Assembly: GCF_001665235.1 (NCBI RefSeq)
Contig: NZ_LZSC01000029.1
Location: 33,105-97,104 of the forward strand
Direction: 5' to 3'
Source of the DNA: Mycobacterium sp. 1100029.7
GTDB taxonomy: Bacteria; Actinomycetota; Actinomycetes; Mycobacteriales; Mycobacteriaceae
Length of the DNA: 64,000 bases
This document shows positions 36,495 through 44,905 of the stretch, one piece after another. Numbering within the stretch: position 1 is the first letter of the stretch; each line of letters opens with the position of its first letter. The notes beneath the pieces were generated by a model that ran no database searches, was not told the DNA's origin, and saw only the letters and a list, made by a program, of their open reading frames with translations. Made by a program: the position numbers and the translations under genes.

Positions 36495-37328
36495 ATGGCC
36501 GTCGTGGTGGTGACCGATGCCTCGTCGCGCCTTCCGGCCGATCTGCTCGAGAAGTGGGCGATACGTGTGGTGCCACTGCATGTCCTGCTCGACGGGATCG
36601 ATCTGCGCGACGGTGTGGACGACATTCCCGACGACGTCTACGCGCACCATGCCACGACGGCCGCGGCCACTCCGGCCGAACTCGACGCGGCCTACCGTCA
36701 GGCGCTGACCGACTCTGGCGGCGACGGTGTGGTGGCAGTGCACATCTCGTCGGCGCTGTCGGGCACCTACGGCGTGGCTGAACGGACCGCGACCGGCATC
36801 GGCCCGGCGGTACGGGTGGTCGACTCGAGGTCGGCGGCAATGAGCACCGGATTCGTCGCGCTGGCCGCCGCCCGCGCCGCCGCCGCGGAGGCCGACCTGG
36901 AAACCGTTGTCGCAGAGGCTAAATCAGCGGTGAGTCGCAGCCACGCCTTCATCGTCGTGCACGGTTTGGAGAACCTGCGGCGCAGCGGCCGCATCGGTGG
37001 GGCCAAGGCATGGTTGGGTACCGCGCTGTCGCTGAAGCCGCTGTTGCGTATCGAGGACGGCAAACTCGTTCTTGCGCAACGCGTCCGGACCGCGACCAAA
37101 GCGACGGCGGCGATGCTCGACCGGGTCTGCGAAATTGTCGGCGACGGCTCCGCGGCGGTGGCGGTGCACCATGTCGTCAACCCCGACGGCGCCGCCGAGG
37201 TGGCGGCCGCGCTGGCGCAGCGGCTGCCGGCATGTGAGCCGGCGATCGTCACCGCGTTGGGTCCGGTGCTCGGGGTGCACGTCGGGCCGGGAGCCGTCGC
37301 GGTATGCCTAGAAGTCGCAAACTCCTAG
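36495..37328 (+). CDS. DegV family fatty-acid-binding protein
   Basis: 277 residues of the DegV/FakB-type fold: N-terminal VVVTDASSRLPADLLEKW, HISSALSGTYGVAE, the substrate-lid region VHGLENLRRSGRIGGAKAW and KPLLRIEDGKL. Family members bind a fatty acid and in Firmicutes present it to a kinase; no kinase is seen here. Matches H37Rv Rv2417c by position. In H37Rv eis comes next; here the lipid block begins, with a tail-to-tail 4-nt overlap with MmpL. Confidence 0.9.
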   Translation: MAVVVVTDASSRLPADLLEKWAIRVVPLHVLLDGIDLRDGVDDIPDDVYAHHATTAAATPAELDAAYRQALTDSGGDGVVAVHISSALSGTYGVAERTATGIGPAVRVVDSRSAAMSTGFVALAAARAAAAEADLETVVAEAKSAVSRSHAFIVVHGLENLRRSGRIGGAKAWLGTALSLKPLLRIEDGKLVLAQRVRTATKATAAMLDRVCEIVGDGSAAVAVHHVVNPDGAAEVAAALAQRLPACEPAIVTALGPVLGVHVGPGAVAVCLEVANS

Positions 37329-40234
37329 GCGGGCACCGGTTTCCGGGCGTTGTCACCGCGTGGATGCACCACCTGCGGCCACCAGAACCAGCGTCCGAGC
37401 AGCGTCGCGATCGACGGCATCAACAGCGTGCGCACGATCAGCGTGTCGAGCAGCAGACCGATGCAGACGGTGGATCCGAACTGGCCCAGCACCCGCAGGT
37501 CACTGCCCAGCATCGACGCCATCGTGAACGCGAACACCAGGCCCGCGGCGGTCACCACCCCACCGGTTCCGGCCATCGACCGGATGATTCCGGTCTTGAG
37601 CCCGTGATGTAACTCCTCCCGGAACCGGGAGACCAGTAGCAGGTTGTAGTCAGATCCGACGGCCAACAGGATGATCACCGACAGCGCCGCGACGATCCAG
37701 TGAATCTTGATACCGAACAAGTCTTGCCAAATCAGCACGGACAGACCGAAAGACGCGGCGATCGAGCTGGCCGCGGTGCCGACGATGACCAGCGCGGCCA
37801 CCACGCTTCGGGTGAGCAGCAGCATGATCATGAAGATCAGCGTCAATGCCGACACCACCGCGATCATCAGGTCGTACTTCTCGCCGTCGGCCATGTCCTT
37901 GAACGTCGCGGCCGTCCCGCCCAGATACACCCGGGCATCGGACAGGGAGGACTGCTTCAGGCCCTCCTGCGCGGCGATGCGTTCGGCGTTGACCCGCGAA
38001 ATACCTTCCGGCGTCATCGGATCGCCTTGATGAGTGATGAAGAACCGCGCCGACTTGCCGTCCGGCGACAAGAACATCCGAAGACCCGTCTGGAAGTCCG
38101 GGTTGTCGAACGCCTCGGGCGGCAGATAGAAGAAGTCGTCGTTCTTGGACTGATCGAAGCTTTGCCCCATCACGATGGCGGTGTTACTCATCGCCTCCAT
38201 CTGGTTGATCATCGCCTTGAACGTCTGATAGAGCGTCAGCGTGATGCCCCTGGTGGTCTTCAGCGTGGTGATCAGCGTGGGGAACAACGCATTCAGGTCG
38301 TGGGTGGCCTGGGCGGTGTGTTTGATGTCGGCCGTCAGGTAGTGGAACTGCTCGGCGAGCTGGTCGAAGCCGTCGAGGGTGTCGAACAGCGATCGCAACC
38401 CGAAGCACAACGGGATGTCGAAGCAGTGCTTCTCCCAATAGAAGTAGGTGCGCACCGGCCGGAACGTGTCGTCGAAATCGGCGATGTGGTTGCGCAGGGT
38501 ATCGGTGATCTCCGACGTCGTCGCGGTGGTATTGGCGCTGTCGTCGGCGGCATGCGCCAGGTCCAGTGAGACCTCGTACTGGCGCTGCGTGGTGTCGATT
38601 TGGGTCTGCAGATCATCGGCCATCTTGAGGATGTCGTTCATGCGCTCCTTGAGGAAGCCCATGTTCTGCATCGTCGTCTGGCTTTGGATGCTGTTCTGGA
38701 ACGGTATGGAGCTGTGCTGAATCGGGATGCCCAGCGGCCGGGTGATGTCCTGGACCATCGCGATGCCCAGCGTGCGCATCTCGTTCTTGGCCACCCGGTC
38801 CAGCACCAGCATGTCGGCGGTGTTGCGCATGTCGTGGTCGGATTCGACCATCAACAGGTCCGGGTTCATCCGGGCCTCGGAGAAGTGCCGGTTCGCGGCC
38901 TCTTGCCCCTGGTTGGACGGGGCCGAAAGCGGTAGGTAGAAGCGGTCGTTGTAGCTCGTCGTGTAGCTGGGCAGGGCAATCATGCCGACCAACACGACTG
39001 CGGCGCTGACAGCCAGAATCGGTGCGGGCCAACGCACTACCGCGGTGCCCACCCGGCGCCAGAGCCGTCCTTGTCGGGCGGCGCGCTTGGTCTCGAAGAG
39101 GTGGAAACGACTGCCCAGGAAAATGACAGCGGGACCCAGCGTCAGCCCGGCGGCGACCACGACCAGCATGCCGATGGCCACCGGTGCGCCCATCGTGTTG
39201 AACCAGGGCAGCCGTGAAAAGCTCAGGCAGTACGTCGCGCCGGCAATCGTCAGGCCCGACCCCAGGACAACCGGGGCGACACCCTTGAATGTGGTGTAGT
39301 AAGCGGTTTCTCGATCTTCGCCGGCCCGCAAGGCTTCCTGGTAGCGGCCGACGAGAAAGATGCCGTAGTCCGTTCCCGCGGCGATGGCCAGCATGGTGAG
39401 GATATTGGCGGCGAACGTGGTGAGCCCGAATGCGTTGTGGTACGCCAGAACCGCCACGACTCCCCGCGAGCACGCCAGGGCGACAAAGGTCATGAACAAC
39501 TGGACCAATGTGGTGACGATGGAGCGGTAGACCAGCAGCAGCATGATCGCGATCGCGCCCAGGGTGAACAGCGTGATCGTGGCCAGGCTGGCGTTACCGA
39601 TCAGGTGCATGTCATCGGACAGCGCTGCCGGGCCGGTGACGTAGGCCTTCACGCCGGCTGGCGCCTTGTTCTCGTCGATCACCTTGCGAACCGCGTCCAC
39701 GGATTCGTTGGCCAGCGTGGTGCCCTGGTTACCGGCGAGGTTGATCTGTACGTAGGCGCCCTTGGCGTCGGCGCTCTGGGCGCCCGCCGCGGTCAGCCGG
39801 TCTCCCCAGAAGTCCTGGATGTGCTGGACGTGCTTGGGATCCTGGCGCAGTTGCCGAATCAGCTTGTCGTAGTACTGGTGTGCATCGGGGCCGAGGGGCT
39901 GTTGGCCCTCCAGCACGATCATGACGGTGCTGTTGGAATCGAACTCGTGGAAGTTCTGGCCCATCCGCATCATCGCCTTCATCGACGGCGCGTCCAGCGG
40001 TGTCATCGGCGCCGAGTGCGCCTCCCCGACGACTTCCAGGGTGGGCACGATGACGTTGACCAGGACGGTGACGAAGACCCAGACGAGGATGATCGGCACC
40101 GCGAAGATGCGAATGGTGTGCGGGAGATACGGCCAGTGGCCGCGCTCCGGCTTACCGGAACGTTGGGTCTCGATCGGCCCCGTGTCGGCGGTGTCGTCGA
40201 CACGCACCTGGCCTCTGTCATTCACATCGCTCAT
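37325..40234 (-). CDS. MmpL family RND transporter (MmpL4/5-like)
   Basis: 969 residues, twelve-helix RND lipid or siderophore exporter. TM1 about 42-66, first periplasmic domain to about 205, helices with the proton-relay pair Asp289-Tyr290 (GTDYGIFLVGRYQ), a large second periplasmic domain with a coiled-coil insert and disulphide-like Cys pair (EKHCFDIPLCFG), and the second relay Asp862-Tyr863 (GSDYNLLLVSRFREE). The coiled-coil insert and paired MmpS place it in the MmpL4/MmpL5 type, which exports siderophores or glycolipids; the cargo is unknown. ATG overlaps the mmpS stop (ATGA). Confidence 0.93.
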   Translation of the reverse strand: MSDVNDRGQVRVDDTADTGPIETQRSGKPERGHWPYLPHTIRIFAVPIILVWVFVTVLVNVIVPTLEVVGEAHSAPMTPLDAPSMKAMMRMGQNFHEFDSNSTVMIVLEGQQPLGPDAHQYYDKLIRQLRQDPKHVQHIQDFWGDRLTAAGAQSADAKGAYVQINLAGNQGTTLANESVDAVRKVIDENKAPAGVKAYVTGPAALSDDMHLIGNASLATITLFTLGAIAIMLLLVYRSIVTTLVQLFMTFVALACSRGVVAVLAYHNAFGLTTFAANILTMLAIAAGTDYGIFLVGRYQEALRAGEDRETAYYTTFKGVAPVVLGSGLTIAGATYCLSFSRLPWFNTMGAPVAIGMLVVVAAGLTLGPAVIFLGSRFHLFETKRAARQGRLWRRVGTAVVRWPAPILAVSAAVVLVGMIALPSYTTSYNDRFYLPLSAPSNQGQEAANRHFSEARMNPDLLMVESDHDMRNTADMLVLDRVAKNEMRTLGIAMVQDITRPLGIPIQHSSIPFQNSIQSQTTMQNMGFLKERMNDILKMADDLQTQIDTTQRQYEVSLDLAHAADDSANTTATTSEITDTLRNHIADFDDTFRPVRTYFYWEKHCFDIPLCFGLRSLFDTLDGFDQLAEQFHYLTADIKHTAQATHDLNALFPTLITTLKTTRGITLTLYQTFKAMINQMEAMSNTAIVMGQSFDQSKNDDFFYLPPEAFDNPDFQTGLRMFLSPDGKSARFFITHQGDPMTPEGISRVNAERIAAQEGLKQSSLSDARVYLGGTAATFKDMADGEKYDLMIAVVSALTLIFMIMLLLTRSVVAALVIVGTAASSIAASFGLSVLIWQDLFGIKIHWIVAALSVIILLAVGSDYNLLLVSRFREELHHGLKTGIIRSMAGTGGVVTAAGLVFAFTMASMLGSDLRVLGQFGSTVCIGLLLDTLIVRTLLMPSIATLLGRWFWWPQVVHPRGDNARKPVPA

Positions 40235-40659
40235 GCGGACTTCACCAAGCAGAAGGTCTGGGCATTGTGGCCGTCGGAACTGTGTTGCTCGCGGACGACG
40301 CCGTCCACGCTGATCTTGCAGCTGATGTTGCTGCTATCGCTTTGCGCCATGATGTTGGCGCTCACCGACGGCAGCGTGGTCGAGATCGTCGCCGACCACG
40401 GCAGGGGTGCGTTGTCGACCTGGTGGGTGTTGGCATCCGCATCCCAGTAGTTGATGTTCGCGGTGGCGCCCGGCGGGCCCGCGATCTCATAGACGACGAC
40501 CTTCGGGTTGAACTGCACGATCTCGATTCCCTTGCCGGCATTCGCGTTGAGGTCTTGCGAGCCGAAGATCTTGTGCAGCCGCGACACGACCAACGCCGAG
40601 ACGGCCAGTACCACAATCAGCAGTATCGGGATCCATGCCCGCTTGAGCGCCTGGGTCAT
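40231..40659 (-). CDS. MmpS family membrane accessory protein
   Basis: 142 residues: one N-terminal TM helix (RAWIPILLIVVLAVSALVVS), then a beta-rich periplasmic domain with VVYEIAGPPGATANINYWD, APLPWSATI and the C-terminal FCLVKSA that is typical of the family. It assists the cognate MmpL, encoded directly downstream. I chose ATG 40659 by family alignment; an upstream ATG at 40758 would add a basic 33-residue leader. A dyad at 40792-40812 lies upstream. Confidence 0.9.
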   Translation of the reverse strand: MTQALKRAWIPILLIVVLAVSALVVSRLHKIFGSQDLNANAGKGIEIVQFNPKVVVYEIAGPPGATANINYWDADANTHQVDNAPLPWSATISTTLPSVSANIMAQSDSSNISCKISVDGVVREQHSSDGHNAQTFCLVKSA

Positions 40660-40791
40660 GGCATCCGAGTTCGGGGAAGCCCTCACCTTAACCGCCTTCC
40701 GATGACCGCTTCGGGGCCTGCCGTCCTGCCGTGGAAAGCTCACCACCGTCGTCGACAACCCTCATTGTCGGCGGAACCTTTGCTCGGCTAA

Positions 40792-40812
40792 GTACTCTAA
40801 ACCTTAGAGCAC
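40792..40812. promoter_or_regulatory. Inverted repeat upstream of mmpS-mmpL
   Basis: CTCTAA (40795-40800) and TTAGAG (40804-40809) around ACC, extended to 8 of 9 pairs over 21 bp. It lies 133 bp upstream of the mmpS start in the 199-bp gap before the reductase stop. A repressor site is a reasonable guess; no regulator gene is adjacent. Confidence 0.45.
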
Positions 40813-40858
40813 GTAACCGTTCCTCCGGGGTGCCCCGAATGTGGCCGACGCCATAGGC

Positions 40859-41917
40859 CTACCGCGCTATTCGACCGGTGACCGGCGGCAGGTCAGCAAG
40901 CGTCATGATTCCGGGTTCGGCAGCCACCACCGCGGGGACGGCATTGGTAACTGGCATGGCGGTGTAGATCATTCCCAAGCCCATGAACCCGGGCTCGGTC
41001 CAGTCCTTGGGCGGCAGGCAATGCAGCACCGTCCGCATGTTGGGCATCCCGAAAACCTGGATGACGTGGCCGTGCTCGAGCGGCTTGGGCGGCACCACAT
41101 GGTTGCCCATGGTCCAGTTGAATCCGACGCTGACGACGTTACGGTCGCCCTCCCAGCCGCGATGAAAGCCGTACACGCCGCCGACGGTGCCCGCAGGAAT
41201 CTTCATGAAGCCAAGGTCGGAATCGCCGGTGGCCGCGGTGAACGTCACGTCGAACGTCATCCGGTCCAGCTTGGCCCCGATCGCGTCGGCCATCATCGCC
41301 GCCGACTCGGCGAACACTTCACTTTCCCGCCGTACATTCTCCGCCAATCCGGGGGTGTCGGGGTCTTGCGAGAACCCCATCGCCGTCTGGGTTTCCGCGG
41401 ATTCGTAGGTCGAGCAGTCCACCGACTCGGTGATGCGTATCTCGTCGACGCGCTCGCAGGAGGCGGACAGCACCATGCCCACCATGTTCGTCATGCCCGG
41501 GTGCGCGCCGCTGCCGAAGATCGTCGAATTGCCTTGCCGGCAAGCATCTTCGATGCGCTTGCGGTCCTGCGGAGTTTGTTTGCCGCCGGTGATCCACGCC
41601 GCACTGGTGCACACGTTGACTCCCGATTCCAGCAGCCGCACCAATTCGTCGACGCTGGGCCACAACGGGTTATAGCAACACGCGTCGGCGCCCAGGGCGA
41701 CGAGCGCGTCGATGTCGTTGGTGGCCCGCACGCCGGTCGGCTCAGGCCAACCGGACAGCTCGGCGGCATCGACACCGACCTTGTCCGCCCCGTGTGCGTA
41801 CACCCCGACCAGCTCCATGTCGGACCTGCCGATGATGGCGTGCAGCGACCGCCGCCCGATGTTCCCGGTGGTCCATTGAATGACGCGTAACGGACGCTCA
41901 GTGCTGGTTGGGCTCAT
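40859..41917 (-). CDS. Dihydrodipicolinate reductase-like NAD(P)-binding protein
   Basis: 352 residues. Rossmann start RVIQWTTGNIGRRSLHAII, followed by YNPLWPSVDELVRLLESG and GSGAHPGMTN, the pattern of mycobacterial DapB-N-terminal-like oxidoreductases related to 2,4-diaminopentanoate dehydrogenase. True DapB is shorter (about 245 residues) and elsewhere. Substrate unknown. It lies 55 bp downstream of fadD23 on the same strand and could be read through from the TPP operon, but it is not part of the known pathway. Confidence 0.78.
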   Translation of the reverse strand: MSPTSTERPLRVIQWTTGNIGRRSLHAIIGRSDMELVGVYAHGADKVGVDAAELSGWPEPTGVRATNDIDALVALGADACCYNPLWPSVDELVRLLESGVNVCTSAAWITGGKQTPQDRKRIEDACRQGNSTIFGSGAHPGMTNMVGMVLSASCERVDEIRITESVDCSTYESAETQTAMGFSQDPDTPGLAENVRRESEVFAESAAMMADAIGAKLDRMTFDVTFTAATGDSDLGFMKIPAGTVGGVYGFHRGWEGDRNVVSVGFNWTMGNHVVPPKPLEHGHVIQVFGMPNMRTVLHCLPPKDWTEPGFMGLGMIYTAMPVTNAVPAVVAAEPGIMTLADLPPVTGRIAR

Positions 41918-41972
41918 CGTGGCTCCTTTGCCGCTGCGGGGGTGGAACCATTATGCGAACCGGGTCCTGGGC

Positions 41973-43712
41973 TCAGGCGTCCAACCGGGCGAATTGGTGC
42001 TGGCTGTACTGCTCGACACAGGCGGCGCGCCGGATCTTGCCGCTGGTGGTGGTCGGGATCGACCCGGGCGCCACCAGCACGAGATCCCCGACGTTCAGGC
42101 CATGCGCGTTGGATATCGCGGCGGTGACTCGGCTCTTGACGTCGTCGAACCAGCGGTTGGCGTCGGCGCCGGTGTCGGTGCGCTGCTTCAGCTCGATGAC
42201 GGTGACCAGCTGCTCGGTGCCGTTGACCGGAATCGAAATCGCGGCGACGCGGCCACGCGTGATCTCCTGGACCGTCGTCTCGATGTCCTCGGGGTAGTGG
42301 TTACGCCCGCGGATGATCAGCACGTCCTTGATGCGCCCGACGATGAACAACTCGCCCTCGTGCACGAAGCCGAGGTCGCCGGTCTTCAGCCAGGGGCCAG
42401 CAGGTGTACCCGGCGACGGGTCGAGAAGCGTTGCGCCGAAGCAGCGCTGCTCGGCCGGCTCCTTGCGCCAGTAGCCGTCGGCGACATTCTCGCCGTGCAC
42501 CCAAATTTCGCCGATCAAACCCGCAGCGCATTCGTGGTGCGTCTCGCTGTCGACGATGCGCACCGTGGGGGATCTCGGCACCTGGTACTTGACCAGCGCG
42601 GTGCCTTTGCCGGTCGCCGACGGTACGACGCGCCCGGCCCCGAGCTCGTCGGCCTCGAAGTATGCCGCGGGCGAGGACTCGTCCCAGGTGCCGGTCGCCA
42701 CGAAGACCGTCGCCTCCGCCATGCCGTAGGAGGGACGCATCATGTGGTCACGAAAGTTGAAGTGCGCGAACCGATCCACGAAGCGTTGCAGGGTCGCCGG
42801 CTCGACACGCTCGGCGCCGCTGATGATGCCCAGGACGCCGCCGAGGTCGAGGCCGGCCAGGTCTTTGTCGGTGGTCTTGCGGGCCGCCAGGTCGAACGCG
42901 AAATTGGGTGCCGACGACCACGTTTGCGGGTTTTCGGCCAGTGCTCGCACCCATCTGGCCGGCCGCTCCAGGAAGCCGACCGGGCTGGTCAGCTCGGCGC
43001 GGTGGCCGCTGAGGATGGGGGCGCAGACCCCGAGCACCAACCCCATGTCGTGGTAGAACGGCAACCACGACACAATCGTGGCTCTCGACGGCAGTTTGTT
43101 GCCGGAATCCACGAAGAAGCTGCGCATCAGCTGTTCGAAATTCACCTCGAGATTGCGATGCGAGATCATCACGCCGGACGGGGTCCGGGTTGACCCCGAG
43201 CTGTACTGCAGATACGCGACGCGTGGGAAATCACTTGTTGGAGTGCGTGTTTCGCTGTCGGCGTCCACATTCATCGAATCGATCTCGACGATCTTCGGAA
43301 CGTCCTTCAGGCGTGCCCGATCGACGTATTCGGCGACGTCGTCGGCGACCGCGGAGGTGGTCAACACCACCGTGGGTGACGTGTCGGCCAGGACCGCGCC
43401 GACCCGCTCGTGGCTGGATCCGCGGTGCGGCAGCGGCAGCGGCACGGCGATCAGGCCGGCCTGCATGGAGCCCAGGAATGCCGCGATGTAGTCGAGGCCC
43501 TGGGGCGCCAGGATCACCGCCCGGTCCCCAATCGACCCGTGCGGACCGAGTTCTCGCGCCACGTTGAGGGTGCGCCGGGAAAGCTGCGACCAGGTCAGGC
43601 TTTCGCGGTTACCTTCCCAGTTGCCCTCGTAGTCGGTGAACGTGAACGCGACGTCGTCGGGCCGCAAGCTGGCACGTCCGTGCAGCATGGCCAGAATCGA
43701 GGAGGCAGACAT
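41973..43712 (-). CDS. fadD23: Long-chain fatty-acyl-AMP ligase FadD23 (TPP locus)
   Basis: 579 residues, FAAL-type ANL enzyme that activates a fatty acid as acyl-AMP and loads it onto a polyketide synthase. ATP-binding YSSGSTRTPSGVMIS, core GEIWVHGENVADGYW, TGDLGFVHEGELFIVGR near 443, and C-terminal SGKIRR near 557. It begins 8 bp after the PE gene stop and is the last gene of the papA3-mmpL10-PE-fadD23 operon. Adjacent to the large divergent Pks, its role is to supply the starter acyl chain for polyphleic acid synthesis. Confidence 0.9.
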   Translation of the reverse strand: MSASSILAMLHGRASLRPDDVAFTFTDYEGNWEGNRESLTWSQLSRRTLNVARELGPHGSIGDRAVILAPQGLDYIAAFLGSMQAGLIAVPLPLPHRGSSHERVGAVLADTSPTVVLTTSAVADDVAEYVDRARLKDVPKIVEIDSMNVDADSETRTPTSDFPRVAYLQYSSGSTRTPSGVMISHRNLEVNFEQLMRSFFVDSGNKLPSRATIVSWLPFYHDMGLVLGVCAPILSGHRAELTSPVGFLERPARWVRALAENPQTWSSAPNFAFDLAARKTTDKDLAGLDLGGVLGIISGAERVEPATLQRFVDRFAHFNFRDHMMRPSYGMAEATVFVATGTWDESSPAAYFEADELGAGRVVPSATGKGTALVKYQVPRSPTVRIVDSETHHECAAGLIGEIWVHGENVADGYWRKEPAEQRCFGATLLDPSPGTPAGPWLKTGDLGFVHEGELFIVGRIKDVLIIRGRNHYPEDIETTVQEITRGRVAAISIPVNGTEQLVTVIELKQRTDTGADANRWFDDVKSRVTAAISNAHGLNVGDLVLVAPGSIPTTTSGKIRRAACVEQYSQHQFARLDA

Positions 43713-43720
43713 AGCGCGCG

Positions 43721-44848
43721 TCAGTGCGTGACTTCGCCCGCGCCATGGGACAACACCGACGTGGCACCGCTGAGGATTTGCGACAGCGGATCGGCGCCGC
43801 CGCCGAACGTGGCCTGGTTGGCCGGCGCGGTGACTTCCGCCGGATCGAAGCCGTGCACCGGATCGACCTGCACCGGGGCGGTCGCCGGGTCGTCGTTGCG
43901 CGAGTAGCCCGCGTTCACCCGGGGGATCAGGATCGCGTCCAGCTTGTTGAGCGTGGCTTCGTCGATCCCGACGTATTTCAGCGGCATGACCAGCGGCAGG
44001 TGCTGCTCCGGGACCATGATCGTGGTGTCTTTGGCGCCGCGGGAGTTGATCGTCGTGCGGATGTTCTGCGGCGGCACCATGCTCGGGTTCGTGAAGGCCA
44101 CCGCGGTATGACCCGTGGCCAGCCCCAGCAGCGTGTTGGCCAGCGCGAACAAGTTGTCCGGCCGGTCCGGGAAGTCCGCGATCGAGTCGTATGCGGCCAC
44201 GAACCTGTTGGTGTCGTACTGGCTCTCGTAGGGCGGCGGCATCGTGTAGTCCAGCGCCGGAACGACGCTGCCGACCGGGAACATCGCGGTCAGGAAACTC
44301 TGACCGAAGGCATGTCGCCCAATCGGGTCGCCGAAGGTGGCGAAGTTCAATGTGCCCGGCGGGGGAGCCGTCGGGTCAGTGGCCAGCCGGGCCTGCTCGC
44401 CGTCGACGACGAACCCGCCCTCGCTCAAGCCGATCGCGGTGCCGGGCCCACCGGCGCGGATCGCCGCATCCAGGTTGCCGATTCCCTCGGTGACCGACTC
44501 ACCGACGCTGGGGCCGTCCAGGCCCAGGCCCGGGAACAGTTCGTCGAACCGGCCGATGCCCGGGAAGAGTCGTTCCAGCACGTGGCCCTGAACCTGGCCC
44601 GCCGGGTAGCGGACGATTTCCCGCTTCTGACCGGGGAACCATTGCGCGCCCTCTTGACGGATGTACTCGTCATAGGGGATGCCCAGCACGTGAGCGCCGC
44701 CGAGGGCAAAGGCGGTCTGGTCGCCCGGCGCGCCGGGAGTCGGCGGGCCGCCGATGGGCGTGTCGTCAGCCGACGCGGTTGCGATGCCCAAACAACCTGT
44801 GGCACCGACAGTTATCAGCGCCGTGACTCTTGCGAGTAGTTGCTTCAT
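43721..44848 (-). CDS. Exported PE-PPE-domain acyltransferase of the TPP locus
   Basis: 375 residues with a Sec signal peptide ([20 protein letters not shown], cleavage near ASA-DD) and a PE-PPE-type alpha/beta-hydrolase domain: [20 protein letters not shown] and the nucleophile elbow GLSEG with Ser142. It has no N-terminal PE domain; the locus name PE comes from the domain. The known orthologues perform the last acyl transfers that turn diacyltrehalose into trehalose polyphleates outside the membrane, consistent with export. ATG 44848 follows aggattagga. 57 bp after mmpL10. Confidence 0.88.
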   Translation of the reverse strand: MKQLLARVTALITVGATGCLGIATASADDTPIGGPPTPGAPGDQTAFALGGAHVLGIPYDEYIRQEGAQWFPGQKREIVRYPAGQVQGHVLERLFPGIGRFDELFPGLGLDGPSVGESVTEGIGNLDAAIRAGGPGTAIGLSEGGFVVDGEQARLATDPTAPPPGTLNFATFGDPIGRHAFGQSFLTAMFPVGSVVPALDYTMPPPYESQYDTNRFVAAYDSIADFPDRPDNLFALANTLLGLATGHTAVAFTNPSMVPPQNIRTTINSRGAKDTTIMVPEQHLPLVMPLKYVGIDEATLNKLDAILIPRVNAGYSRNDDPATAPVQVDPVHGFDPAEVTAPANQATFGGGADPLSQILSGATSVLSHGAGEVTH

Positions 44849-44905
44849 TCCTAATCCTGCCCGCTCGGATTCGCCTCGTAGTCTCACACACGTCATGGGT
44901 ACGCC

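Noticed and set aside
43721..44848. A PE-family protein in the strict sense
   Set aside because: There is no N-terminal PE domain; a Sec signal peptide is present and only the PE-PPE hydrolase domain is shared.
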